A stretch of 64,000 bases of DNA from Neodiprion pinetum (lineage: Eukaryota > Arthropoda > Insecta > Hymenoptera > Diprionidae). Made by a program: the position numbers and the translations under genes. Positions 1 to 13,166 of the stretch are shown here, one piece after another. The stretch covers positions 4,946,001-5,010,000 of the forward strand of contig NC_060238.1 of NCBI RefSeq assembly GCF_021155775.2, in the 5' to 3' direction. The notes beneath the pieces are model-generated. The model did no database searches, was not told the DNA's origin, and saw only the letters and a program-made list of their open reading frames with translations. The first letter of the stretch is position 1. Each line of letters begins with the position of its first letter.

Positions 1-394
1 TGAAAGCTGAGCTTTATTCCAGGGACGACGATGAATCAGGATTTGGATAAGCACCCGATCGCGGTTTAAAAAACCATAGCTTCGAAGCACTCGAGAAAAC
101 TTAAAAACTGATCCATGACGGATGGAAAAATAACGGCAATTTAGAGCCAGGATATCGATTGCTGATTTCTCTGATCATCGCGACCTTGTTGCAAGAAAGA
201 TATATTACTTTGTAACTCGTACCAAAAACAAGGCAAACCGTGAAGCGGAACAAGCTATGAAATACCAGAAATATTGAAACCGTGGAATGGAATCCATCTA
301 TGCTACAATACGTTACGTTCAGAGAAAAGTGGTAGCTTTTTTTTTTCTTTTTGAAAAAGAAGTCAATTTGTAGTCGTACGTCGTGAATGGCAGA

Positions 395-1020
395 ATCGAT
401 GAAATGATACTTTTTTCGTGGTATTAAAAAAATATTGAATACCCTCTGGTGGATTCGACTGAATCGCTTCGTACGGTTCGCTAAATCTATTCGGTGGATA
501 AAGATTAGACAAATTTAGTAAATCACGAGAGCTATTAATCGATTAACGCCATCGAATAATACGTTACATCGCAAGTCTACAAAATTTTTTGATGAAGTGG
601 CAAAATACTTTCTGTGACGCGTTGAAAATCCTTTCACGCGAGAGAAGTAAGATCAGCAGTTATTAGGAGGAGTTCCAGGCATCGGTCAAGTATAATCGGC
701 AGAACTAAATCATTCGTGATCCGATACAATTGAATCAGCCAGTCAATTCGCAATCGCATATTTCTTCGTCCTTGTTTAATGCGGCGCTTAATTCGTGCAG
801 CGTAAATTACAATCAAACGATCATTTTTTCAGTTACCACAATAAAACAATCACTTTTCAATCTTTACAAAATGATTTCACTGCGCGGATCTGATTTCGCA
901 ATCACAACAAAATCTATGAGTTTGTGGTGCCAAACCTTTTCTTGGACATTACTAAACCATTTTGTTTTCCGCGCACCGATAAGGCGAAGAAAACTTTTTC
1001 GTTGTGTGAAAACAATGTCA
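395..1020 (-). repeat. Dispersed repeat, copy A
   Basis: This segment is the near-identical reverse complement of 14211-14830. A 60-codon open frame in it (complement of 634-816) is identical in amino acids to the frame at 14415-14597 of the other copy, and the opposite-strand frame differs by only about three residues over 85. A third, more diverged copy lies at 54378-55110. Similarity ends abruptly near 395 and 1020. No transposase, reverse transcriptase or terminal repeat was recognised, so the class is unknown. Confidence 0.8.
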
Positions 1021-1594
1021 GTGGTTTTGATCGTTATTAGAGAACGATGATTTCGAAGTAAAAAAAAAATGTATCAGTTGTCGATTTGACGAACGTTGTC
1101 ACGTGGTTAAAAATTCCAAGCAATACGTGGCAAATCTACAAGAAAAATGATCGACCACGATAGCTGTAAGTATGCGGTAAAAAGCATAAAATTTGTGGTC
1201 TAAGTTAGTCCGTTATCGATAATTAATTCGAAGAGAATCAAAGCAACGACCTCGAGCCGTCTCAAGATGATTCTTCAACGCGCATCACATCCGCTTACAG
1301 TCGGTGGAATGCCTGCATTATACGAGAAATAAAGGCTGAAACGTTGAATCTGTACGTTGCGTATTAATATGTACGCGAAGAGCTCGGAATGCATTGTTCA
1401 CACAACTTTGAATTCACATGAATAAGTGGAAAAACCAGGGACCGGAATGTGTGGTCGTTTCGAACAACACGCTACACGGCCTACGCAAATTGCAAAAATT
1501 TGTATAATCAGATACACACGCACGTTTGCATGATAATGCAAAGGAAAAAGAAAAGGAAAAAAGAAAAAATCCAATTGTTGGGCACAAATGCCGC

Positions 1595-1595
<1 letters not shown>

Positions 1596-1625
<30 letters not shown>
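1596..1625. repeat. Poly-T tract, 30 bases
   Basis: An uninterrupted run of 30 T. It generates a poly-Phe stretch in a chance open frame that continues into the degenerate array downstream. Confidence 0.95.
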
Positions 1626-1627
<2 letters not shown>

Positions 1628-1863
1628 CCCGAGGGTGAATATGATGAGTGTTTTCGCCCTTTATCTATCAACGGCGGCAATCTCGCGATATAAACGAGAA
1701 AAGAGAAACCCAGAAAGAGAAATTGAAAAAATTCCTCCCCTCTGTGTTACTTTATTCGCACGCGCATTGATTTTCAGCTGTAGGAATTTCTTAGCGGGAA
1801 GAAAGCCGAGAAATAATATCGCGAATCTTGAAAAAAAAAAATTTCCAAGATTGCGGGAAAGTT

Positions 1864-2350
1864 GCAAACGTTACAGCAGGATTACAAAACGTTACAAGCG
1901 ATTACAAACGACTACAGAAATTGCAATGAGAGATGTGCAAAAATTACAAAGAGGTACGGGGATTAACAGAAGGATTACAACGGGATTGCAAACGGTTACG
2001 CACATTGTACGGATTACAAATAATTACAAAAAGTGCAACGATCGCAAAATATTGCGGCAATTACGGGATTAAAAAGAAATTACAAAGGTTTCAAGGGTTG
2101 CAAAGGATTGCAGGAAAATTACAAATGATTACAGACTTCGCAGATTACAAAGAAATTACAAAGGTTTCAAGGATTGCAAAGAAATGCAGGAAAATTACAG
2201 ACATTGCAAGGATTACCTGAGATTGCACAGAGATTGCAAGAAGATAACAGAAAATACAAAGGATTGTAGAGAATAAAAAAAATATTACAAAGAACACAAA
2301 AGTTTACAAGGAATGCAAAATATTGCAAAGAATACATGCGGTTACAGTAA
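1864..2350. repeat. Degenerate minisatellite, period about 9-11 bp
   Basis: The words 'attacaaag', 'gattgcaaag' and 'ggattacaaa' recur dozens of times with irregular spacing near ten bases over almost 500 bp. The repetition leaves overlapping frames open on both strands, which explains the apparent ORFs here. The array is strongly purine-biased on the plus strand and its units are diverged, so it looks like an old array rather than a recent expansion. Confidence 0.75.
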
Positions 2351-4394
2351 CGCGTGTAAACCAGATTACAACAGTGATTAATCCCTCGTGTGTAATAGAT
2401 TTTTAAAGTCAAGTGTATCTAACATCGTTTGATATTGAATTCCCGAATTGACGATAAAAATAACTGCGCATGATAGTCGATACTGGCTAATTTCAATCAA
2501 TTTCAATACCGCCGACATGTTATCATATCGAGGTTAGTAACGTTATCGTAACGATTCGTGCTGCGAAAAAAAAAGTTATTTCGGGATTTTGGAATTGCCT
2601 GAAGTTCAGTAAATCGTAATAAAACAAAACGCAATCGCACTCACAAAAAAGTAGTGCGCTCAGGGGACGATACGAATTTATAGTTAATAGAACTTATTGC
2701 ATTACGTTGTTCCGAACTATGAATTTATGGTTACATCTGACAAACGTTTTATGGTTAACGGTACAATAACGAAGACCTGATCATATTAAAACACTAGTGC
2801 GGTAAACGTGCCAAACTTATCGTAACTCGATTTGTAATTTGGAAATTTTAGATTGCAATTTGTTAACTTTTACCATACGAGTTGAGCAATGAAGTAAATT
2901 CAAAACACCCTTTCGCGTGTTTCCAACTAAGTTAAGCAAAATGACAAAATTGTAATGCACATTTATTGAGAATGCTTGGTAATTCGCTTTACAACACAAA
3001 ATTTGTAATTCAACTACAATTTTTTGTTGTAAATGTGGCGCAGATTTTCAAATATTTTCAACGGTGCATGTTCAGTTGTTGAAACTATGTTCGTACGATC
3101 TTGTCTGAATAATTACTGTATTAGCGTTAACCGTATTTAAGCCGAGTCAAACTATGTACGATGCATTCAACTATGACAAAAGTTGCAGGAATCATCTCGG
3201 GTGGTCCAAGTACTTAGCCGTAAATAGTTTGTTTATAAATTAGTTAATTTAACCATACTCTATACTATCGAGGACTACAGAACAGAGCTCACCGCACTGT
3301 ACGAATATAATATACATATAAGTGTACGGGAAAATTGATGTTGTGTTTACAGTGCGCCAAACGATAATTTGGGTGAATTCTACTATAAAAATTATCTTCC
3401 CGACTATAATATTTTAACTATACAGATTTTCAACTATACGCGGAAATTTTTCTCTCAGTGCAATGCATTTCGAAACAATAGTTGTTAAAAATTCATTGTA
3501 AAATTAAGATAACAGTGATTTTTCCCCAAACATTTCGTTTACGATAACGTTAACCAACATCAACCTCGTTACAATTTACATCCCGCGATGAACGTCGTTT
3601 CACAGCATTTCGTCACTCGTTAAGCACAGTTTAAATCTTGAAACGAGAATTGACTCATGGGTACGTTTGTCGTCCGAATGAATTATCTTTCCAGTAGCCG
3701 TGAATCATCCTCAGTGTAAATGAAAGCCTGAATTCCCGACGAATCCGCTGTCAATTCAGCCCACGAAACAAAATTCAGGCGAGAAGCGAAGACCTGGAAA
3801 TTATTCCGATTCTTACAATAACCAAATAAGCCGAAATACAAATGTGCGTCATTTGATCGGTGAGAATCTGACGATGAGAAGACACGGATAAAGACAGGCT
3901 CAGAATTGCACGAAACGCAAAGATCGAACAGCGAAGCTTCACTTATAAGTGACACTAGGGTCACTTATCAAACGAATTTTTTATCTCGCTCCGACGATGG
4001 ATGAACCCTCATTTTTTCCCACGACGAAAAAAAAAAAAACCTGGCTGGAAAATGGATACCGCATAATTTTCCGTAATTGGATCGTGCGAAAATTCGAATA
4101 TTTATAATTTCTGCCCGAAAGCACGCCATTTTTTTTTTTCCCCCGTCTCGTCAGTCGAGTCAAGTCAAGGGGATGATCCGTGCCCTTGATCTCTCCAATT
4201 TCAATTCGCATATTATATTCTTCGCTGTCTGATTCACTTCGCCTCCAGGACAGCCGACGTGACGCAGGAACGTCGCTTATTTTACTCCGAAGTTAAATCA
4301 GCTGTGCGTTACACGTATCAGGGTGCTTCTCATTTTGGTCATGTCGGCATTTCTTCACGCTCACCCCCCTCCCCCGCCCCCCGAAACAAGCGAT

Positions 4395-4936
4395 ATATAG
4401 AAAAAAAAAATCTGGCCAACTGCCCGAATTTTTCCGATAACTCTGACACGTCTCGCCAAGCAGTCGAATTTTTATATGGAATAAATGTATGCGTTTAAAA
4501 TTTTTTTTTTCTCAACAAAACTGTCGGTCATTTTAAAACCAAGTATCGTAATAAAAATTCTTCTGGCTACTGGGTAAGAAATTTAGTGCTCCGGTAAAAG
4601 AAGAAAAAAAAAAAAAGGAAGATTTACTCGTAAAATTTTGATAAATCTGATATTTATCGCATTGTTGGCGAAAAATGAAGACTGTTTTAGATATAACAAA
4701 TAACAGGTTTACGAAAATTTTACAACAGATCTTTTTCGTAGAAAATTAAGTTTCCTACAAAATAGCTAAAGGGCGCGTTTTTTTTTTTTGGTTTTTGACG
4801 TACAGTTTTAAAGTAACAAACTGTTTGTTTGTTTTTGATTTCGAATGCATTCATTTTTTCATATGAAAATTCGATTGTTTGGGAAAGCGTTTTACGAGTT
4901 GTCGGAAAAATTCGGAAATTGAGGCAGATTTTTTTT
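4395..4936. repeat. Foldback element (inverted repeat ends)
   Basis: The sequence around 4400-4445 (poly-A, then 'aatctg', then 'cgaatttttccgataactc') recurs as an imperfect reverse complement at about 4895-4936. The interior is AT-rich, with 'ttttgataaatctgatatttatcg'-like palindromic words and no coding frame of note. The layout is that of a small non-autonomous foldback transposon. Ends are approximate. Confidence 0.5.
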
Positions 4937-5423
4937 GTTTATATATGTCGATAAGAACCACCCTAGTACGTATAGGCAACGAAGTATTAAAATTGATGAA
5001 TTCCATTCCGGCACATCCGGTTTAATCACCGTGACGTTAGAGAGCGGTGTAGTAATTTGTTGATAACGGAATATTACTCGAATTTGTGCAGCGAGAAATA
5101 TGCAAATAATTATCCGCAAGCACGATTGTTCCGAACAAATTTAAAACTAACTCGAAACGTGGAACACCTGATCAATATTTAAACTGCCACCGCCCATATC
5201 GCCCGACCCACAATCGCATCGTAATATTACGCATGATACGCGAGTTTCAACAACAACTCGTATTGCAAAACGCAATGCGGTCGTATAACAATAAACTCTG
5301 TATAACAACGAGTGTGCAACACGCATGTTCACCAACTTGGCTTATCTCGATCGTTAATTTTTCCATTTCTCGCTGCAAAATAACTGCGAGTGTGCGCGTG
5401 AGTATAATAAATGGCCACGCCAA

Positions 5424-5519
5424 GAAAAATTTCATTTGTTACAGTAACTGGAAAAATTGAGTTAAAACAGGTATCGTTAAAAAAAACTGTTTGAATATTG
5501 TTGGAATAACGAAAAACTT
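5424..5519 (-). mobile_element. MITE family 1, terminal fragment
   Basis: About 95 bp matching the end of the TIR element seen whole at 23425-23857, 37273-37705 and 53074-53506. It shares 'gaaaaatttcatttgttaca', then 'aaacaggtatcgttaaaaaa' and 'tttgaatattgttggaata', and then breaks off. Strand is given relative to the 53074 copy. Confidence 0.75.
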
Positions 5520-7189
5520 ATTTTTACAAAACGATTACAAAACTTGAGTAGAATATTATTGAACACAGGTATGAACCAACCGCCCACACGTGTAAGACAA
5601 ATATTTGTTAACAAACATTAGCGTTGCACTGGGTTAAACAAATAACGGTATGTATCACGTTTTAGTCCAAGAGTCGAAACCAAGATTCTCGACTCATTGT
5701 TCGGTTTTCGGATCGGTTTTTTTTTTTTTTCTGCGATGAAAGCTGCGATCGTCGATTTCTAGATTTGAAAAAAAAATACCGCTTAGAAAACTTCCGTTGA
5801 TTTAACGAATTTTTGTTAGTTCCATTAAAAACTATCGAATGATATTATTACACCGTACTTTAAGCTAATTTTCAATCTCAATTCGAAACAATCAATACGT
5901 AATTCAAACGAAGTTGAATAAAACTGTCCAACAAAAGAATCCGAATCGCATTATATATTAACAAATCGAATTTAGATCCTTCTGAAACGGACTCTGATGT
6001 AGATTAAAGGCCTCGTAACTTTTGTTCACAAACAAAAAACGGGGGAAAAAAAAAAAAACGTTAAGGACGCTTCGACAAGTGTCTACACTTGAACTCAATA
6101 TCTGCAGTATGTACTTGAAAATTGTAAACAATATTTAAGCGTGTTAAGCTCTGATTTCAGCCTGCGATGATAAAACGTCACGTTTGTTTACTTCCGTTAA
6201 TTTGAAATTCATGAAAATACGGAGCATTTTTGATCACACAATTATTTTTTATCCTACGTTCCACAAAATTGTAACACTTAAACGACAAAGTTTCAAGTCA
6301 TTTAGTTGAATTGTGAACTGAAAAAACGAAAGAAAAAAACTTGACGGTATTCGTCGAAATTCAGCTTTAAAGTTTTCATCAAATTTTCTCTGCTATTGAA
6401 ATTTTTTTTTTTTTGAATTCTATGCTCTAATAACGTCGAGAGTCTCAATTGATACGCTAATGAAAATGTTGAAGTATATTATCAAATTCACACAATTTTT
6501 ATTGAAACTTTCAAACAAATTTTCAAATTTTTTCAATCACTCGTCTTTAACCCATCAAAAAAAAAAAAAAAACTTTTCCACTCCGAAGTGAAATATTTTC
6601 ACGCAAGATTCAGAGTGAAAACTCGTTTTTGTTTAATTTTTTTTTAAATCATATCTTTTTTTCTTTACGATCGTTTTCACTATTTTCATACCAGTTAAAA
6701 ATCTATCGCAACACGTATAGTTTCTCCGATTCGATTACCAATATTTCTCATCGTATCTCCGGTTCTGAAATACCGAGTTGTCGTGGAATGCCCCATATAT
6801 TCGTTACGGATTATAAATTATCGTACGATGGTTATTACATCGCATAGAATAATAATAACAACAATTAATCATTGACCTATTTTGTAAGTCTGATCTCTGT
6901 CTTGCCACATTTAAATTTTCATTATCTACGTTATTCAATATCAGAAGCGATATGCACGTGTCGATGTTGTTATTTGAGAGCAGGAACACATGGTTCGAGA
7001 TAGCGTGACGTTGCGATATAACTATACATAATGTTGTAGTATATTTACGCCTGCGTAATAACGCAATAGATAATAAAATGCGCCAGAGAATGATGTACGA
7101 ATATAGATAGGCGTGATATTATCGTTAAAAATTTTCGAGAGTATTTTCAAGTGTATTTTCAATTTCATATATACATACATACATATATT

Positions 7190-7740
7190 AGTGTTTCAAA
7201 AAAACCGAGCGTCCCTCAAAAATGACCTCGGTAAAAAATGAGCTCTTAATATCGATATTTAGAGGTGACGATTCTCAATTTTCTATTTCCCATTTAAATA
7301 ACATGGGAAAAATTGTTTTTTTTTAAATTTAGAATTTTATTGCTCGAAAACGAATCAGTGTGAAGATATAAAAAAAACATATTCTTGTAGGAAATCTTAC
7401 GCTCTACAAAAAAGATCTGAATAAAGATTTGCGTAAGGTAAGTCGTTTCGGAGTTATCAGGCCTCAAACATCGAACCGTTTGAAATAATGACGTTATTAA
7501 TTTATAAATGCTACAAAACTGACTCATGTCACTTAAATACACAATATTATTGATTTTCAAATTAAAACTATAGACTTCCAATGAAATGTTAATTAATAAA
7601 TTTCATTAATCAACGATATGAGTCAGTTTTTTAGCATTTATAAATTAATAAAATCATTATTTCAAACGCTATATATATATATATATATATATAAATTTTT
7701 ATAATAGTCGGTTTTTTTATATATATATATATATATTTCT
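7190..7740. repeat. Foldback-like AT-rich element
   Basis: The left part shares 'taatatcgatatttagaggt' and a following 'ccatttaaataac' with the foldback element at 25891-26496. The core contains a clear inverted repeat: about 7468-7528 ('aatttataaatgctacaaaa') against 7616-7668. The right side degenerates into TA microsatellites at 7671-7694 and 7719-7736. It is probably a damaged member of the same family. Confidence 0.5.
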
Positions 7741-7946
7741 GGTTACTGTAACAAATTAAATTTTTTTTTCAGTGAAAAAATTTCACATTCGAACTTGTGT
7801 GATAACTTGTGATTTTGCACTAGATCACGTGGACTTTGACACGACGATGATGCTGATTACGTCACTGATAAGCGATAGCTTGTACAAACCTCTAGTGATT
7901 GATTGGCGATATGAAAACGCTGGTACCGTGTATATACCATATATAA

Positions 7947-7948
<2 letters not shown>

Positions 7949-8008
<60 letters not shown>

Positions 8009-8015
8009 ATATATA
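7949..8015. repeat. (TA)n(TG)n(TA)n microsatellite
   Basis: A compound dinucleotide repeat: TA units, then about eleven TG units (7987-8008), then TA again. Confidence 0.95.
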
Positions 8016-9229
8016 ATTTTGTCGAGTGGTCAACACAACAGGAATCAAGCTGTCAGCTGACTTGGCAAATCGCTACCGCACTGACAATTTACGTTGAAAT
8101 AATTGCAACGAATTTTCAGCGTCAAGTCGATCGCACAGACCATAAATCATTGATCGTAAATCGGCGCTATTGCTTGTCATCGTCGAATTGATGTGATGTT
8201 TACACCAAGTTTAAAAATCGTTACAGATGGTATAACAAAATACAATCAGATGTAACCGAGCCCCGATGTTCGTCTCTCGATAATCTTACCACTCGAGAAT
8301 ATGATCTACGTTTGTAACACGGGTTCAGGATCGCCTGGTGAAGATAAAACGCGTATCACGTGATGCGATTCGTCGCTTTGTTCGTATCGTAACGCAGCGA
8401 TCTTTGAATCGGAGGATGAACGATGATTGTCAGTTGTTAAAAAGATTACGAGGAGAATATACATTCATTAGGGCCGTTTTTGAACGCTTCTTTTTTATTT
8501 TTTTTTAGATTTCACTCTTCTGCGAGATTCTCGTAGTTTCTCACTGAAAAAAAAGGTTCGCGCGGATGGGTTTGAAAAAAAAAAATTTTCACTTCGATAT
8601 ATTGAAAAAAAGGCTATTTCCGGAAATTTAAAAATTGACGTATCCTTAAATCCTTCGTTGGCTATGTTTTGTGTTATACGAAACGAATGTTTTTGTAAAA
8701 CCTGAGATGCGTACAACTTTTTTTTTTTTTTTTTTTTTCTTGTGCAAATATTCACATAATTTCTGGGTCCCAAAACAAAGATTTTGAGCCATAGTTCAGA
8801 GTGGAGAGTTGATTTTTTGTATTTTTTAAATATTTTTTTAGACGAATAATTTTTCTCATTTTGTAGGTATGTATACAAAATATTTGTTATGTTTGTAACA
8901 TTTTTTAAGAAAGAACAGTTGGGACGAAAAATCTGAAAAAAAAAACGGCGAGTGCTTTTTTTAGGGTTTAAAATCATATAAAAAATAATGAAGCAAATTG
9001 GCGGGGGTCAGGGAAAATTACCTCTCGGTTGGCATGGAATACCTCATATATATATATATATAACACACACATCGCGTGAATATCAATTTCGCGTGGTTTG
9101 AAAGTACGAAAATTGAGCATTCTCACATGACTCAAGACTACAACACCTGAATTCGTCATTAATATCTCAATTCGTGTCACAAAGCAGTCTGGTTTTAAAA
9201 AAATTATTATCCGTAATACGTATACGTAC

Positions 9230-12200
9230 CCAATGTGTTCTTGAAATCGATGCATTGAGAAATGTGTGGAAATTGCAAAATTTTCCGCCATTTCTTACTT
9301 TTCCCCTTGTTGCTGTCACCACCGCCTGAAAAGAAAATTACAAAACACGTTTAATTAGGCATGTTTCGTGTAAAATCGTAAGGCGAATTTTTTCATCATT
9401 AAAAATATCATCTCGTCGTCAATTGAATCTAACGAAACAAGCGATCCTCGAACCATTTTATTCCTCTGGTTTAACGATGTGTAATTTGAATCGAACAACG
9501 TTCGGTGCAAGTTGCTTCACCGTTCCGATTTCTCGGCACAATGTTGGCGGCCCAAAATAATCGCATGCCCAATTTCAGAGCACGAGTTATCACACAATTA
9601 CATGTTGTAAGCTCTCCGCATAAATTTCTAGAGTAAAACTAATTTGCCGATTGGCAGTTATTTCAAATAACGCAATCAGCCGTCACGACTTCCCAAATAA
9701 CGTTACACGCAAAGTCAGTCGTTACCGATTGAAGAGTACATTGAGATTCAGTCCAGTTTTTTGAGTCACTCGAAAAAACTCGTAAAAAAGGATTAAGAAA
9801 GTAAGGGATTGCCGTCAGTCTCGTTTTCGAATTATTTCTTCCAAAAAATTGTAACAAAACGCTGGAAAACTAATTTTCATTATCTACCCGGAACTGTATT
9901 TCGTCGATCGTGGTAAAAAAAAAAAAAAATGAAAAAAGTCAAGAACCGAGCGGTAAACGGAAGTAAAAATTTCTCTCAGTGTTATTTTTCCAGGAACGTA
10001 TTGTTTTCAGCCGACATTGTTATTTCCCTTCCGTTCGCGCCCGATAAATACGAAATTCTCTAAAATTTTCACGTCCGCATTAGGCAGGATTAATGGTAAG
10101 TGCAAAAGTAGCCGCATACATAATCGTAACGTTTGAATCGTTGAAAGGTGCGAGCTTATTGGTCCGCTGTTGCGGTCCACATTATCGTAAAGTACAACGA
10201 CCAGGGAGTGACAATTTTTTTTATTTATCTTTCCTACCTTCCTTTTTTTTTTTTTTTTTTTTTTTTTTTTCTCTTCCACCACTTTAGCCGTAATAATCCC
10301 TCGATTTTTTTTTTTCGTACTCGATGGACGAGATTTATGTCAATAAATTGCTACTACTTACTCCGTCACTGTCCTCCCACGAGAAATTGTCAAATTATAC
10401 GAGGACACTCGCCAATCTACAACCATATCGCATAAACGATGTGTGCATGTGTGTGTGTGTGTGTGTGTGTGTGATAGATAAAATTGAGCAAGGGATAGCC
10501 GTAATGTCACAGCATAATATTCTCGACACGTTCGGGAGAAGTTTAAATCAGAGTTAATTGATTCATCAATTAGTCCTCGTTCTCCATGCATTATACATAT
10601 ATATATATACATGTACATATATACATATAAATATATGCAGCATAATATAAGTTTTTTTTTCTTTCCTCTGTTATTTATTTATTTTATCGCAAGTTTATCG
10701 CTTTCGAAATGTAACAGGCAACGTACGGATTGTGTCTTGTTGACACGTCGATATACCGGGTTTAATACGCTTGATCGATCAGGATTCTGGTTAAATGGAT
10801 CACTGCTTCAATCGAAACTAGCTTCATCGTCAAATTGAACGAGCGGATCGTACTTGATCGCTCGGTGAGATCAGATTTGGCGTAGATTTCGAGACGGGTG
10901 AAAAAAACATTTTTCCCCAGCGCACGTCTCGTTATGGATCTCATTATCTGACCGGTTTGATTTGTTTCATTGTTTGGTTTTTTTTTTTTATTTTTTTACT
11001 CGGTTAACACGATAAGAAGTTGAAAACCGACTTGTACATAAATAATTTACAGAAATGTTATACGGATAGGAAAAAGTAATATTATTAAACTTTAATGAGA
11101 TCTATAGATCAGTTATCGCTACGTTGGAGGAAATAAAAAATGTCATCTCGTTGAATGAATCTTTTTACGGTGAATAATCCTGTTACGATTGTTCAAAATT
11201 TCATTCGACTTACTTTCCGCAATTGTTGTACGAAGCGACTAACGAAACGTTTTATTCCGTAAAATATCTTAAAGACACGACTCACTGTCAAACGGAATAA
11301 GAAATGTGAATATCAGATTGTAACTCAAAACCAGCCTGAACATATCATCTTCAACGTATGAATTAAATCGACGTTGCAAAAAAAATTTTTAAAACCCAAT
11401 GATCAGGTTAATTTTTTCTCTTTACTTTCACGGTCAAAAGTTATTTATTTTTATATACACGGACTTGTTGCGTTACATATTTTTCTCTCACATATTGTGG
11501 AACAACATGCATAGAGCGTTATAGTTGAACTGGCAATCATGATTAAATTTACATGCGCGTGAATAAAAAAAAAAGGGGGGGGGTTTCACTTGTAAAGTTA
11601 ATTTAATTAAGAACGACGACGTACCGCCATAATGAATGAATGAAAGAAAGAAAGGAAGGAATTTAACCCGCACATTACAGTTTCGTGTAACGGCATAATA
11701 AACTTGGACATCTGTTAGCGCACGAGCTATTAACTTAGATTACAACGCGTATTTATACATATACATATATCTCTATATTATAAAAATATCTCGCGCCAGG
11801 AATCCAGCCCTTCCTTCCACCACCCGTCCTTCCCTTCACTGTCGCCACATTTACACCTATGCAGATTCAACCCTTTGTCCTACTCTCCACGCCACTCGAT
11901 ATATGGCCGCAAAGAATTCGAGGCTGAATTTCGGGGTAAAAATGCTCGAAGATTCGATATTTATCGCATTCACTTCGTAGAGTCTGTACGGTGTTTCTTG
12001 ATCTTGAAACGGGGGGTCTTTGACTCGATTCAACTTCGAGGCTTGTGTGAAATTTTCAAAGGGTGCGGACAAAAATCAGGGTCCCTGAGACGATTCGACG
12101 ACCAGCGGACAACGAACCGTCGAATCGTATAAAACTCGACAAAGCGTGATATTTCCTCGAATAACGTTGTCGCGTTCAGGATTTTTATTTTCTCCAGAAA

Positions 12201-13118
12201 AAAATTGGATCGACAATGTTACTTCCGCCGTTAATAGCAATCCTTTCACGTTTACGTGCGAGCAAATTGGGACTTGCGATTCGAGTAACCAACGCGATAG
12301 CTGATGAATTGCAACGTTATACATACATATACGTATATCTCTCTATAGTATAAATATATCTCGCGCCAGAAATCTAGCCCTTCCTCCCACCACCCGTCCC
12401 TCCCTTCACTATCGCCACATTTACACCTATGCAGATTCAACTCTTTATCCCAAGTTTATGCCCTTGTGACTACGAAGGTTCAACCCTTTACCCTACGCAT
12501 ATACCGTAACACCTATACTAGTGTATATATGTAAAAAATTTCGCGTTTGCGGTGGTGTAGAATAGTATTATTATTAATAAAGAGAAAGTAGGGTTAATTA
12601 GAAAAAAAAAAATAAAACCCGACAAGCCACGCTTGTTGTTTACATCTCTGTGGAATACGAATCTTGTCAGATTAGCAGTTGAAAACTTTCGAACACGCGG
12701 AGTTATACCTTGGGTGTCTTTTTTTTTTCTTCCTTCCTCTTCTCTTCTATTCTTTTCTCACTCCATGTGGAAAAGTTTCGCGTGCGAAACGTGTCGTTAA
12801 ATTACCATTATACCGGTCTAACGACGATGTTGTAATAAAGTAACAAAGAGAGGCAAAATAAAATCGGGAAAAAAAAAAAAAAATAACTTCACACGGCTTT
12901 GCGCGCTTGGATCCGGAACGTACATTAATGGTTACAAAATGCAAAATTAGTTTCGTAGCTTTGATAAAGAAAAAATTAAAAAAAAAAAACCGAAAGGACT
13001 ATAGTATAGAATAACTTTGCACTAAATTATCTTGTAATAAAGTGACAGTATTTATATCGTCAATATAACGACACCTGTGTAAAAAAAGAAATTAAAAATT
13101 CTAACACCGGTCGTGTAC

Positions 13119-13166
<48 letters not shown>

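Larger units (their letters stand above)
1..9229. other. Gene-free stretch downstream of Gprk2 exon 2 (probably intron)
   Basis: No coding exon could be recognised on either strand apart from short chance frames. Since the next Gprk2 exon should lie in this direction and none is seen, the stretch is most simply read as part of a large Gprk2 intron; this is an inference. It holds the dispersed repeat copy at 395-1020, a degenerate short-period array at 1864-2350, two foldback structures, a MITE fragment and TA/TG microsatellites, described separately. Elsewhere it is plain AT-rich sequence with A and T runs. Confidence 0.5.

Noticed and set aside
1449..2072. 207-codon plus-strand open frame
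   Set aside because: It runs through a 30-T run (poly-Phe) and the degenerate 'gattacaaa' array. The openness comes from repeat composition, not coding.
7772..8191. 139-codon frame over a TA/TG microsatellite
   Set aside because: The middle is an Ile/Tyr and Cys/Val dipeptide string from dinucleotide repeats. No recognisable domain.
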